Source: Polydactylus sextarius (lineage: Eukaryota > Chordata > Actinopteri > Polynemidae). From it: a stretch of 64,000 bases of DNA. The stretch is taken from the NCBI GenBank assembly GCA_016801845.1, contig CM028906.1, forward strand, positions 17,368,001 through 17,432,000, given 5' to 3'. Positions within the stretch are counted from its first letter, which is position 1; each line of letters starts with the position of its first letter. A program made the translations under genes and the position numbers. Below the pieces are notes generated by a model. That model saw only the letters and a program-made list of their open reading frames with translations, had not been told where the DNA came from and did not search any database. Of this stretch, positions 12,801 to 26,642 are shown piece after piece.

Positions 12801-15800
12801 TCTTTGAGTGCTTGGCATGATTAAATCAATATCTGCACCACATAAACACACAACTGATAGCATTCACCTGACATTTTATGCATTTAACTAATGTTACGCA
12901 GCTCAGTAAACACCAATAATTGGCTGAAGCTTTTGTTTGATTACCATCACCTACGGTTTGATTAAAAGTACCTTTTGTTTGCCGCCTAACATTTGCATGG
13001 CAGGATCATCAAATACAATTAGGTATGAATATGAATGTCTTGGATAGGTATCATGAATTTGCTTGTGATTTTTTTTCCCGAGGCATTGGTGGCACCTAGG
13101 TCCCTCTCAGGTCCCTTGTCAAATGGTCTGCTTGCAGGATATTGGACCATGCGGGTCATGACAAATGCACCCTTCTGAAATGGACTGAAATAGCTGCACA
13201 TATGTCGAACACAGCTCCTGCTACATGGTAGCTTGTCTGGCCCAAACCCAACCTTGTCTGTCCATACAACTCAAATGTATTTCCTTCATTTCCAACCGTT
13301 TTGAATTGGGCCCATCTGTTCTCACTTGATGAGGGGCTGAAGATATTACAGGACACCCATGGTTGAAGAAGCTAGCAGGCTGTTTGACCTTTGTGAAATG
13401 CTGGATGCTTGTCTTACAGATATCTGTGGCTAAAATGCAGGAAATTTAACAATACAAGCAGCTCACACATTAAGCTTTTTATAGAAACTGTAATCTTAAA
13501 TATCCCACAGGCTCTTTAAAAGAAGAGTTAGAAGAAAGCTTATGACCTTAAATATTAATTTTAATGATTAACATTTCCAAAGGCAATGTACTGGGTAATG
13601 TTGCATTCAATGCTGTGGACTTTTTTCCCCTTCTGTCATTGCTACATGTTATTACTGGAATTAAGGTCTACTATATCAGATGTTGGGAATAATCAAGTGT
13701 GTCTTTCATGTGAGCCCAGAATAACGAAGGGCATAGGTTCAGTTTGTAAACTTACCACTCAGTGTGCAACTATACCCACAATCTGTTTTTCTCAGCTCAC
13801 CAGGTTGGTGGGAAGGTAATTACGGTTCATGATAAAAGTAAAACATGCGTCTTATTGGACTTCTGTGTCAGAGTAGTGTCCAATCAGGCAGGATAATGAG
13901 CAGCATGATTCCATAGGGATCCTCCCCATGCTGTGCTGATGTGTGTTTGAAGGAAACATCTGGCCTTTATTGATGCTCAGGCCCCTGTGAGACTGTCACT
14001 TCCCATACCCTCATGTCACTAAACAGGAGGAATATTACAGCAGGAATTCTAGTCCTCTTTGAATCAAGTTTATGCTTGTAAATGTGTGCCAAGAAAAGCT
14101 GAAAGAGCAATATATTTTTTTGTTTACAAAAGTGAGTATGTGGAAGATTCTCTATATTAAAAGCTCAGAGCAGAAGTGTGTGGTCTTGTGAATCTGTTGA
14201 ACCAGGGAGAAACTATCAGTCAACTAAGGTGGGTGTGGAGGTTACTGTTACTGTTACTACTGTCTCCAAAAGCAGTTAAATTACAGTTTTTGTCATTTTT
14301 GCAGTAGCGCTAGGGCTAGTCTACAACAGAACACAAGTGCAAACTATAACACATATTTTACCATCTATGTATATGTATGAATAACTATATGTGAAAAGGC
14401 AACATTTTATGTATGTTCTATCTGCCATTTATGTAGATCTTGAAAAAACATATTTCCACTTAATTGTCTTGTGCTTTGTGTAGACTACTAATATCTACTT
14501 ATTCATATTATATTCTGTTTTCAGACACCCCACAACATAAAATACGATGGATCATTGTTCACATGTTTATTTCCAACAAGGAAATCACAGAAATTCTTTG
14601 GAAAATTAACCTGTAATATACACTTTAAGTTGTGGAAGAATTAAGAGATAAATGTTTTCACTTGGCACCAGAAGAATGCTCTTGGCCTCTCATGCCATTC
14701 GACGTATTAGCTCTGTTGTGAAATGATATAGCAAAATCAAAATGGTATCTTTACTGTGAAAGTGCCACTTGGGGATCTGTAATCAGGTTTTTCCTCTCTC
14801 TGGCTCTGGGTCTGCTACAAAATAAGCAGTGATGAACAGTAGCGAGGCCGCTACAGTGGCATGCTGAGAGAAAGCATGATACACGATGAAGACGTTGAAG
14901 AGAAGTAAATATCTGCTTAAGTGTTTTCTCGTTGCGTGCCACATTCTCAGTGGTGGTGTAGCTCAGGTGCCATGATCAGTTTGTAATGTTGTAAACAAAG
15001 GGTGAAAATGTTTGGGACAACCGCCATGGAAGGCTGATTGATTCAGTTTTATCACTTTAACCTGAATCTCAGCCAGAAATAGTCCTGCCTGTAATTTCAT
15101 TACTAGGTTTTAGTGCATCTATTTATTCAGTGGCATTAGTTTTAGAGAGTACTGACCGTGCGAGCGCAAGATGTCGGCAATATCTGTGAGTTTTAATAAG
15201 ATGTGTATTTAGTTCCTGTTCTAATTAGCATCATGCAGAAGCAGACTAATGTACATTTGAGGTGACAGTGCTTATATAATTTAAGATTACGGGTTTTAAT
15301 AAAACACTCTCTTCATGCTTCATTTCCACTGATCACCAGCTGCTGGGTCAATTGAATAATTAAGAATTTAATTAAGCTTCAGTTTGGATCACAAGCCTCT
15401 AACACAGTCAAGCCTTGTACTTTAAGCATCAGTATCAGAGATCAAATAGGAAAGGGATGATGTGCCAAGCAAGAATTTAGAGATGTGAGCTCTATCGTGC
15501 GCTGAAATGGAAAGGTCTGAAGTGGCTTATCTATTTGATCTCTGAATCCTCCAGTTCCACTCCACAGAGTGGGGATGTTATTTTTCTGCTTGCCCATATT
15601 ATACTGTAGATTCCAGTGCAACCCTCTAAGGTATGCAGCATTTCAGTCTGTATTATCTTCGGACTGCTCCCCTCATCATTACCAGCATGTAATACAATAC
15701 ATTTTATTGACTTCTTGGGAAGCAGCTCTCACAGTGAACTGACTGAGTTGGTGTGGCCTAAAGTAGGCTAATTTAATTCAATGGTGCATGTGTAAATGTT

Positions 15801-16714
15801 AAATAAACCAGATTGAGCCTGCAATATGAGAACTGTGTGTCTCCATATGTCAACACACGTTTGAATGTTTGTGTGTGTGTGCAGAACCCACTGTTTTTGG
15901 GGATTCTGTTGTAATTGGCTGTGTGCTTGTTAAAATGCATGTTTCAGCACTGTTGACTTAAAACATATGCACAATATATTATCCCGCCTTTACAAAAGTC
16001 AATGCTACATATTTCCGTTCTGTGATATCTGAATATACCCTATTATAATGTAATTTTAAATGGTTGGCAGTGTGTATTGCAGAAATTTGGAGGACAGATA
16101 TTTGATATAATTTGGAACAATGTGGACTGATAGATCAGCAGCTTAGTGTCTGTACTACTGAGGGTTACATCTGAATAAATCAACGAACAACATAATTTAG
16201 TTAAATAAAAACACTAAGATATTATAGAGCCAAGCAAAATGACAGCAGTGTGTTATCAACAGTAATTGTGTTACGATTTTGAGAATGTCCAGAAGGTTTG
16301 ATGCTTTTGATGATTGATATGACTCATTATTTGTTATAGGACAGTGTTTGTTGGTAACTAATAAAGTTTTCTTTGTGGTAATTCTCCTCAGAGCACTGTG
16401 TAGTTATTGATATTAATGCGAGGTAAGAAACAGTGACATTCCTTCAGATGAGCTCATTAGAATAAAACTTACCCTACTGTGTGTTACAGTGATAGTTCCA
16501 AACTCTATTATATGCAAAACATACACATCTAATTCATGTTAGTAGTTGATTTGTTGACTTAGAAATGCTTCATGAAGTGCACCATCTCTCCAACCAAATA
16601 CTATTAACATACACCACAGAAGGAAACACTAAGCACAGTTTAATCAATTGTAATCACATTGTCTCTTTCACCTTAATGTCAGTGGCTCCTGTCTGTGCAC
16701 AGTGCACTCTTCAG
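9869..16714. other. Non-coding region without recognisable genes
   Basis: Unique AT-rich sequence. The longest ORF, on the minus strand at 10530-10892, has no recognisable domain, promoter or splice setting. Confidence 0.6.
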
Positions 16715-16715
16715 A

Positions 16716-16755
<40 letters not shown>
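16715..16755. repeat. (CA)n microsatellite
   Basis: About 20 CA units with one imperfection near the start. Confidence 0.92.
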
Positions 16756-16756
<1 letters not shown>

Positions 16757-17288
16757 CTACACCTACATACATAAAGCCGATCTGATTTACTGCTCTGTAC
16801 ACATTGTGCTGACACTGAAAATCACACTATGCATCACAGCACCTGATGAATAGACTCAGTGTGAGGTTATAGTTGGGTTGTAAGTCTGTGATATATGCAG
16901 GTTACAAAGCTGTATGAAGACTGCTTACGCATAAAGTAGTATTTCTGGAGCATTGATAAAACACTGCTCTCCAGACGTCGTCTTATACAGTCTATTAACA
17001 AATGCTAAGTTTTACAGGGGCTCGACTTCAGATTAACAGCGACTGTGACTTGTGGAAATGATATGTATATGATATATATGATAATGAAATGATATGATGT
17101 TCTCATTCAAACTTTTATATATGTTCAAAAATGATCAAATCACTAGATTGATACTAGGCCAGAACCAACTCTGATAGGCAACATCTTCTGTAAACTTTGC
17201 AGGCACAATTAGGCCAATGTCACTTGCTATTCCAGTATTTTCAGAGTAGTTCCTATTCATTCCTATGTTGTATGCTCCAACTGTTTAG

Positions 17289-17310
17289 TCACATTTTAGC
17301 TAAAATGTGA
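17289..17310. repeat. Perfect 22-bp palindrome
   Basis: TCACATTTTAG is followed directly by CTAAAATGTGA, with no spacer. It lies in AT-rich non-coding DNA about 150 bp from the hairpin at 17464. Confidence 0.8.
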
Positions 17311-17463
17311 ACTAATCATATTTGTCCTATTTCCATGTAAATGCACTGAATGTCCTGTTTTAACTGGGTCTAGAATAGCAATTGCAGAACTAAACACATG
17401 TAGCTTTAAGTAAGTGTTGGAGTAAATGTTAATGTCGGCCAGAGAGGTAATATAACAAATTCT

Positions 17464-17494
17464 TGTGTTAACTGTGTTTTACACAGTTAACACA
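17464..17494. repeat. Perfect hairpin, 14-bp stem with 3-nt loop
   Basis: TGTGTTAACTGTGT, loop ttt, ACACAGTTAACACA. It is too short for a microRNA precursor. A short CACACATACA and TGTGTGTAT stretch follows. Confidence 0.8.
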
Positions 17495-20400
17495 CATACA
17501 CTGTGTGTATGATATCAAAATATGCAGTAGCCTATTAGTGAAATTAACTTGCATATTACAGTGTCTATTGGCATCAGAAAATATTTTTTTTTCTCGTTGG
17601 TAATTAATGGTTTCTGATTATATTGTTTGTTTTTTTTCTATCAATTCAAAGCAACTAATTAAATTAGCATTTCTTAAATATCACAGTAAATCTAATAGCA
17701 GGTGGTTAGTGTCACATTCATTAATTATTTAATCTCACTCACACTCTGACTGTGAGTTTTCCCCAGAAGTCAACAAAACAGAACTTTAAAAGCTGGTCTC
17801 AGATTTGAGGAGTTTGTATTGTACTGTGCTCAAAAGGAGAAGTTTCACTGGCTATCTATTTTCAAATCATGCAAACGCACAAACTAGAGAGTTTGAAAAT
17901 AGCAGTACACCACAGACTACAGGATATTATAAAGATAATCTTTCCAGCAGGGATATACATCACAATTTTCTCTTGCAAACAAACTCATCTGTCTCCCTCT
18001 CTTTTCTATCTACACCACAGCCACACACGTGTTTTAGCACACTGTGTCTTTCTCATCTCCATGTGTCCATCTTTTCTTAATGTGGGCACTACAGACACTA
18101 CCACATTTTAATCAGCCTTTCCCCAACAACTACCCTTCAAACCTATGGATGCCACCAGACTCGTGTCCACTTCTAACATACTTTTATTTCTTGATTAATC
18201 TCTTATTGCTGATCTGGTTCACCGTGCTCCGTAAGCTATTCACATTGTTTTATGTTTATAAAATTAGCATCCATCCAACATTCAGGGCAGAGTTTTGCAC
18301 TGATCTTGTAAAGGGAAGTATTGGGAAAATTGCAATCTTTGATAAAGTAAAAGGACACAGCTGATATTGTAGGTGACATTGTTTTTTTCATAAATGTTCT
18401 CACTTAATAGGTCCACATTTTTGGTTGCTATGGGACAACACTGTAAGTTTATTTTTTCATAAAATCCCACAGGAGGCAGAATTAAGGTATCTTGTGCATA
18501 AACAGAAAAGCACACTGAAAGTAATTACAATTGTGTATGTATGTTTCTAGAACAAATAAGAGGTGAGGACACACTATTTTAGCTCCAAAATGCTGGTTTT
18601 ATCCTAATAAATTATGTATCGGTGCTAAAAGAGTGTGTGGCTTCACTTCCTATTTAGTTCAACAGATTTTCTTGCAAGCCAGCACCTCGTCGACCTGGCG
18701 GGTGTTTTTGCTTCATTTCTTTTCAGCCTTGGAACAGAGGCACTTAAAATACAGTTTACCGTTTAACAGATAGCATATAAGAGCCCTTATCATACCAGTA
18801 TTTTAAATTTGTCTAATGGTCTGAAATCATAAACATAAATAATGTCAGAAAAAGCAATTACCTGCAGTATACATTGAATATAAGTCATTACAAGACTCAA
18901 TACAGATTCCTGTACAATGTAATATTCTTTGTGACAATAACATCTTTGGTGAAGCATTTAATAGCTAAGGATAGCTCTGACGCTGTCCTAAATCCCAGAG
19001 GAGATTGGAAAAAACAAAGTAGTTAAAATTTGTTTGTTCACATCCAATAGTAAGAACAAATATGCATCACTGTGAGAATTCTGGGCCAGTTAGGACTAAT
19101 TTTCTTCTCTCAAAGGCTGGATAAATATGAGCTGTCGTTCACTTTATTCAACTGAAGCTGCAAGTCAGAAAACAAGCTGAAATAACACATATCACAACCC
19201 ATTTCCTCACGATTAGGCATGCTTCTCAGCTGCTAAAGGGATTTAAGACATGATAATAAAGATAAAAAGGAGACATTAATAATTTTGTTATGTTAATTAA
19301 AGGCAAGAGGATTAACAACAACACAGGAGCCTTGTAAAGCAATAAACAGACAGGGGATCTGACATTTTTCCAAAACCATTAATAATAAATGAATTTGGTC
19401 CCTGCTGCGATCAAACAAATCATATGGGATGTGGGGAGAAAAAAAGAAAAAGAAAAACACTTTACGTTCTCACTTCAGTCGAGATACACTTTGAATTAGA
19501 ATTTTTCTAGGATCTGGAAAATATAATGGAAGCAACAGTATAAACATTAAGGCCATTCAGGTAGTAAATTTCATAATAGTTGAGTCTTCAGTGTGCCTGT
19601 TTTAGTCAGTACTGTCAGCATAACCACAGCTCAACATAATGTATGCATCTGTGCCATAGTGCTCCATTGTAATCTAAATACTGTCATAAACACAACTCTG
19701 CTAGTGTAATTTATTCCCTTTCTGCCATGTAAACATAAATATGGAAGTGCAGCTCTGATCAAGTGCTCAACTGTCAGGAGATGAACACGCAGTTGTGAAC
19801 TTGTCTCTGAATGAGCTACTTGGGTCATGTTCAGTGATTGCAGTCCATTAATGAGTTTGCTAATCAGCCTTTACTCTGTAACCTGCAGCTGTGTCTGTCT
19901 GTCTGAGCTCCTCTTTGCTCTTTGCCACTGTGGGTGAAACTGAAAGCCAGATTTACTCTGTTCTAGGCTGGTAAAATATAACACTCGAGTGCTGTTTGTT
20001 CGTTTTAGTAGGCTGGACTTCTTGTCAGTCAGATGAATGTTGTATTTGCCTTCAACTTGGTTGTTGTTCATCTTGTACAAACTGAAAATATTGACTTGGA
20101 GTTGATGAAAACTGCCTGAATTCTGTTTTTATGTCTTCAGTTGGTATGAAGCTAGACAGTACACGTTCAGCCTGGCTTGAATTCCATTGATGGGTGGCGT
20201 CCTTTGATTACAAGGGTGAAAGCAGTCTGCTCAGATTGCTGCACTTAACTCCTGCTTTCTCTCCGCTTGTGATTACTTGTGACACAAGCACACTTGTCAA
20301 CATCGGAAATGGAGCAAGGGGATTGGATTAAGTGTAGACCTTTGGATCATCTCTGCCCTCTGAGCCCCACAGACCAGCCACTCAGAGTAACTGGAGCAAA

Positions 20401-20753
20401 TTTCACTGTAAGCAGTGCGATTGACTTGGAAGGAGCCTGTCTTCTGGCTGATGTTCTGTTAATTAAAATGGATGGAGTAAGACTTGGGCTCACTCAGTAT
20501 TGGGGAAATCAGAGATTGTAGTGCCTACATCTTTGCAGAGACCTTGCTCCATCACAATATCTCGGATTGAACCATTGCACATATTGGGTGGACATTGATC
20601 TACACTGACAGCACTGAACTCTGGTGGGACAAGTGGAAATGGACTCTGTGTACATCAATGACGCTTGGAGCTTTGATACAGTCAAGGTGGAAGGGCAGTT
20701 TTTCCAGGTGTCAACTTTGAAATTTACAAACTTAATGAAGACTGCTAGCAGCA

Positions 20754-20757
<4 letters not shown>

Positions 20758-20794
<37 letters not shown>
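20758..20794. repeat. (AT)n microsatellite
   Basis: About 18 uninterrupted AT units. Confidence 0.93.
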
Positions 20795-20797
<3 letters not shown>

Positions 20798-23700
20798 TGT
20801 GCCATTGTTGAGATATTGTGACTACTGGCTCAGTGGCATGGCTTACTCACAGGTCTTAATATACCAGAGCCATCATTAATATTATTAGTTACACCTGTGC
20901 TTTTTCTGCAGGTCAAAATATCTGCCATGAGAAAAGGTCTATTGGGTGTTTAAAGGTTAATGATGAGTGTAGTCACACCACCTGTGGCTTTTACTGCTAC
21001 ACACTGCTGGTCATGGTCATTGATTTGTAGACAAATGTCATGGAGAGCTGCGGACAAATTGAAATGCTAGCTGCTGGAAAATTAAAGATAGTGTGAAATA
21101 GACAGAGCTGTGGGGAACATTAGTGTAACTGCTGCAGTCACTCCAGATGGCACCTAGCAATGTGACATTAGCACTCATGACATGTGCTTGGGGCGATTGG
21201 CATGCTTGATGCATGAGACCGTGTTGTATGATCGTCTCAGAGATGACCTCAGCGTTTGAGGGGTTAATAGCCCAGGATCTAGGTTGAAGCTTTGGCTTGT
21301 TCCAAGCTGATTGATATGTTAAGATTGATTTTACATTAGTTAGCATAATGGAATGGCTTGGTGAAAATGATTTTCGGTGGTTTGGTTACTGACAGCAAAG
21401 AGCTAATGAAAATTTAACAAAGGTAGCAATGTTTGCCTAGCCCTCAGCAACCAAAGGTGGATTATAAAGGGTTTCATAACCTGTGGCTGATGACTCTTGT
21501 CTGGACAGGCCATGGAAATTGATTAAATTTGTGTGATGTGTTAATGGTGTATTTCAGAATGGAGCTGATTTTAATTCTCAATGTTGGAGTTGGCTGCGAA
21601 GGTGTGCACTTTTGTTTAATTGATTTTATCTTTAGCCTCTGCCTCTGTGGGCGGTTAAAGATTATTAGCAGGGTAAGATAAAAGCTATCGTTAGTTTGCT
21701 CTGCTATTTCTGTCCATATTCCTTTAGAGAGAAGAATGACATGTTGTGCAACATTGAATGCAGACCCCTGGCTGTGTTGTCTAAACAGCTGTGCTTATTT
21801 AGTGAACAGAAAGCATTATTGAATTCATATTTACACCTGGGCTCTTGCCATTTAAATGATTCTAATTTCCCAACCATTTGAATAAATGTCACAAACGTTG
21901 TATTCAGCTTTAGGATTGGCTGCCTGCAACAGCTGGCACAAGCTGCTAGTCACCGTGCCATCATAGGTTGTGCCCAGGCACCTACTTTTATTCCATTTTT
22001 TTCTCTTCATGTTGGATAAAATGGTTTCTACATCACAACACTCTGCCTTTATCTGGCCCATGTTGAGGCAATGAAGGTTATTTTTTTCTCCAGTGCTATC
22101 CAGAAGCAGGTGGTTGGAGTAAGAGGTAAGAACTACTGAGGTGTGATTATCTGATCACAGTGCATGGCATGTTTAATGACAAACTGGCTAAGAAGAAAGA
22201 CAATAACTAAATCCTGTGTGGCGGGTTGGAGCTGTGAAAAGGGTGTGGAATAAGTGAGGTGGCTAGTTGGGATGACCCTCTGGGGAACACACCCGACCCT
22301 GGACATACCCATAAAATGTATGAAAAATGATTAGGCTGTGACTAATTACCCGTTTAGTGTCGCCGAAAGTTGTTAAACACACCATTGCCTTTTAATACCT
22401 AAAGTAAGGAATGGGATTAATTAAGCAGAAATGTATTCTTCTTCTCTGCCAAGTCTCTTTCTCACAGTCTCTAAAAACACTGTGTGATGGGGTTTGCACC
22501 GCAGGGAAATAGTTGGTAATGGCCTGAGAAAGGGATCTCCTTTTCTCAACTCACTACTTCTTTTTGGGTGAATGAATGAATGTATAAGTTCATGAGCAGC
22601 TGCCTCTATAAAACATAAGGCAGATGGAAAAATTGAATTTTGGAAGACAAAGGATTTATTACTACAGCACTGTTCCTTCGAAAAGCATGACCTTTTAAGA
22701 GGTGATATCCATAATGGTTTTTTAATAAATATATCATTATTAATAGCTATCTGTAGGGTAAAGAAGTGAACCACTAAAACTAGCACATATATCATGGTTG
22801 GTCACAGTCTGTTTTGTATTCTGCTGCTGAACAATGTTGATTTTGTTTTGTTGGCTCACACCTGTCTGTTGACAATACCAGTGCTATGTGACTTCATAGC
22901 CGATCTTACGATGAAGGATTTTGTTGTACTTGTGCGGTGTAAGTGTGTGCATAGTGAATATCAATAAGTAATAAAAATCTGTCTTACTAAAACTCAAGTT
23001 GGCCACTAAATCTACCTTTCCCTCCTGTCTCTTTAATTTTCTCTTTCTCTCACCTCAGCCAGGTGTTGCTACATATCTCCACCTCCTGGAGCTGTCGTTT
23101 CAAATTAAAAGTACTCTGCAGAGTCTTGTAATCACGACTTCATGACATTGCAGTGACGGCAGTAATGCTGCTGTGGTGGCTGCCCCTGCAAAATGTATAT
23201 AGTGGGAACGATGTGCTGAATATGGGTTTGTTTGCACTGTGTCTAACACAGGTATAACTAATAACATTAATTACGGCACCACTCTTATTTAGACTCCTGG
23301 TAAGTTGTCACAAAAAGCCAACATGCACAGGCCTATGGCAGCTGGTATGCTTAAGTGGAATGCAGCTCTTATTTATGTTATTTACACCTGCATGAAAAAA
23401 TGTCCCCCAATGCACCTTGAAGAACAAGACAAGAACACAAGCTACCCCTTGGACGAAATGAGTTTCAACTTGTGACCTCTCCTGTGTAGCTTACAGCCTT
23501 TAATGGACAGGGAGCTGAATGCCAGCCTCTAACATAGCCAATGATAATGTATTCTTACCTGCTTCTTACTGATACCATCTGTACTGCTAATACACGTACA
23601 CCTTTCTCTGATAAAGCACCAGAAGGGCGACAGTGTCCAATGTGCCTTGTGCGATTTACTTAGATCTGCTGTCATGGAGTATTGAACCACAAAAAAGTAA

Positions 23701-26621
23701 AGCCCTCGGTGGTTGTCCATTTTTCTGATAACTTTAATTTTAGTTGGTTATTTTGATGTTATAAAAACATGGTGTAACATTATGATTAACAGCTACTGAT
23801 TACAGCAACTGATTCACAATTGGTCAGGCAGGTCTATACCACAGTTCCTCTTGCTATTCACCACTGCACAGACACAGGATATTTTGGCCTCTTAATACAC
23901 AGGAAGGACCTATGTTTAAGTAGTGAAGCTCCTTTCAACTCTTTTAAAAACTGTACCCTCCACTCCATGGCCTATTGACAGTTTAGTAAGAATGTACAAG
24001 TTAGTTTGATCTGACCCTGTACAAGTCTGTTATTGACATGGTCAAGTCTTATAATATTAAGAAAAATAAAATCTAAAACAGTTTATGTCAATTTGAATCT
24101 TTTCTGAATAGTAGTTATTTTGACTTAACACACAGGTGCACCTTGTGTGGTTTGCTATTGATTGGAATTAAGTAGATGAGCAGTAGGCACTGCACAGCGC
24201 AGCCATTGTCAACACTAAAATTACAATGGAGTGCCACTTAAACACTATAATATGTATATATAATGTATAATAAAATAGGAGGACTGTTGCATGTCTCATC
24301 TTGCTTTGCTGGATTGTGAGTCACCAAAACACCAATCTGGTACAGGTGAAAAAAAAATCTTGCTGCACAATTGCAAAATGTCAGAGTTTGATGGCTAGTG
24401 GTTATTGGTTATTTTCCAACTTTAAGTAGCACTTTAAATTCAGACACAGTTTTTTTTTTTTTTTTGTCTTTATGTAATATTTTTCCTTTTGCAAATTATA
24501 TAGACAAAAGACACTGTGAGTTGCCACTGTTGTTCCTGATAATAGCATGTTACTAAAGCTGGCTTCTTATAGCTTTGTGCGAGGTGGTAAATCTGGTCTG
24601 AAGACAGCAGAGATCAGTCTGTCAGCTGGGAGATTTACACTTTACATGCTCTTAAAGTTCTGGTCCGACACTGAGGGTGCCAGAAACCCTTGCCAGATTG
24701 CCAGACATCAGGCCAGAAAAGGCCCACACAGCCATTTAACGGCTGTGCTTTCTAGGCTTTATAGTCCATGCTGATGCACTGAGGACACAAGCAAAAGAGA
24801 GCATTGATTGACCACTTGGACAAGGCCAAGATGCCATAACTTAAAACTGCAGCCTGATTGCTTTTTATCCAAGCTACATTACAGGCCTTTTGCTGCCTTG
24901 GGATCAATTTTAATTGAAAAACGGTGATGTTTGTTTGGGACACAACTTGGCATTCGACCAACTATCCTACATCCCACACTAACCGCTGCATAATACTTCT
25001 GTTAGAGGGATAAAAAACAATCAAATAAACAAACAAACAAAAAACAGGACAATTATAATCTAGATATCTTAATATGTCAGTTTTATTCTGAGGAACTGTG
25101 ACCTGACCTGAGTTGGACCAGTTGCAAATTACACTTCCTCAGGTTGGGTCTTTTTAATACCATGGATCTGTGTGTCAGCTACCTGAGCTGATGTAAATGA
25201 ATCTGTGCATATTCAGTATCTGATCATGCGTTTTGTCATAATCACAGCAGGAGAAAATGAATCAGAAAATTGCAAATTATTGTGTAGTGTAAATTATCTC
25301 TTCTATTAAATGACATATATATATGGATTTGAATTGCATTCATTTATATAAAAATGGTTAAAATTATTATCTCCTGTCTATCTCCTACTTGCAACAGCAT
25401 TTTAGAGCGGGACTAATTATCCTCTGCTCAGGTCTACATCTCTCTTTTGCTGGATAGTTAATTTATGTCCATCAGGTTTGTTCAGGTTTTCTACAGCTCT
25501 AAGAATTTGTCCCTTTGAGGATCTCTTGTGCACACTATCTCAATAATTATATTGTTATGAAGACAGATAACACTCAGAGCAAAGGATTAAAAATGACTCT
25601 TCCTGAACTTCAGGCAGTATCTAAACGTAGCACATATATCAGGACTTCCTTCCATTAGTTTCTGTAAAATGACAGCATTGACAGGCTGATGGATGAAAGA
25701 TTCACATTTTTTAAAGATTGAGCAAGTTGAGGTAGGAAAGTTTTATAGCTCAGGACAGGTTAGGTATTTTTTTCCAGATGTATCTTTCAGCTTGAAAATC
25801 TACTGAACAAAAACAACAATCATTTTGACTTCATCTGATGTGATTAGAGTAGAAGACTCTAAGCTAGAACTCAGATCAATGTCTGAAACTGTTCAGATAT
25901 GGTTTTTTTTCATCCTTTGTGCCCAATTGCGAAGTAAACTTAGGGGAAAGCACTGAAGTTTAATTAATTTGTATTTATTCCTCTTGCTTTTCAAGCACCT
26001 GACTTAATAAAATCCCACAACCATAAATCTTTTGACGTACCTCTGAGCTACTTTGTCAGCCAGCCACCGTGAGAGCGCAAACCGAGCCTGACATTTGACT
26101 AATTGCAGTCATTTGAGAATGATCACTGCTATAATGTATTGGAAATGCACAGCAGCGTAACACAACATTCAGGCACCCCTCTCCGTCTGTTGACCCACTT
26201 ACTTTACAGCCTGAGTGAGGAGAAATCCGATGAACCGTTGAGAAACGTACTAATTGGAGCAAGGTAAATACGACAGTAATTATTCTAAACAGTTTTGTCT
26301 TTTTTTGTCTAAGGTCCAGTTTAATTTTTGCGACGAATACTGAAAAACAAGAAACCAATTCATGGTATCAATCAATCACAGAGTGCTGCAGCACAACAAA
26401 CACCAACTTTCTCCCCCCTCCTCCTTCTGTATCATAGTGCAGCCTCATAAGGATGACTCTTACCTGTCCTTGGCACCTTCAAATTGCTGTGTGTTTGATG
26501 AAGACCTCAGTCACAGCCTCCTGAGCTAGAGAGGAGAGCTCATTACAGCCAGAGGAGATGAGTGCATAGGAAATAATGAAAAGAGGAGAGTCTGCATGTG
26601 TGAGAAAGGGAAAGACTTAGT

Positions 26622-26642
26622 GAGAGAGAGAGAGAGAGAGAG
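26622..26642. repeat. (GA)n microsatellite
   Basis: About 10 GA units continuing into GGGAGGGAG. The serine/leucine-rich ORF read on the opposite strand is an artefact of the repeat. Confidence 0.9.

Larger units (their letters stand above)
16756..26621. other. Non-coding region with palindromes and one AT microsatellite
   Basis: Apart from the palindromes near 17.3-17.5 kb and the AT repeat at 20.76 kb, I see unique AT-rich sequence. ORFs such as that on the minus strand at 22421-22795 have no recognisable motif. Confidence 0.6.

Noticed and set aside
17464..17494. MicroRNA precursor
   Set aside because: The stem is 14 bp, far shorter than the roughly 30 bp needed, and no known mature sequence is present.
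22421..22795. 124-codon minus-strand ORF
   Set aside because: No motif and no supporting context.
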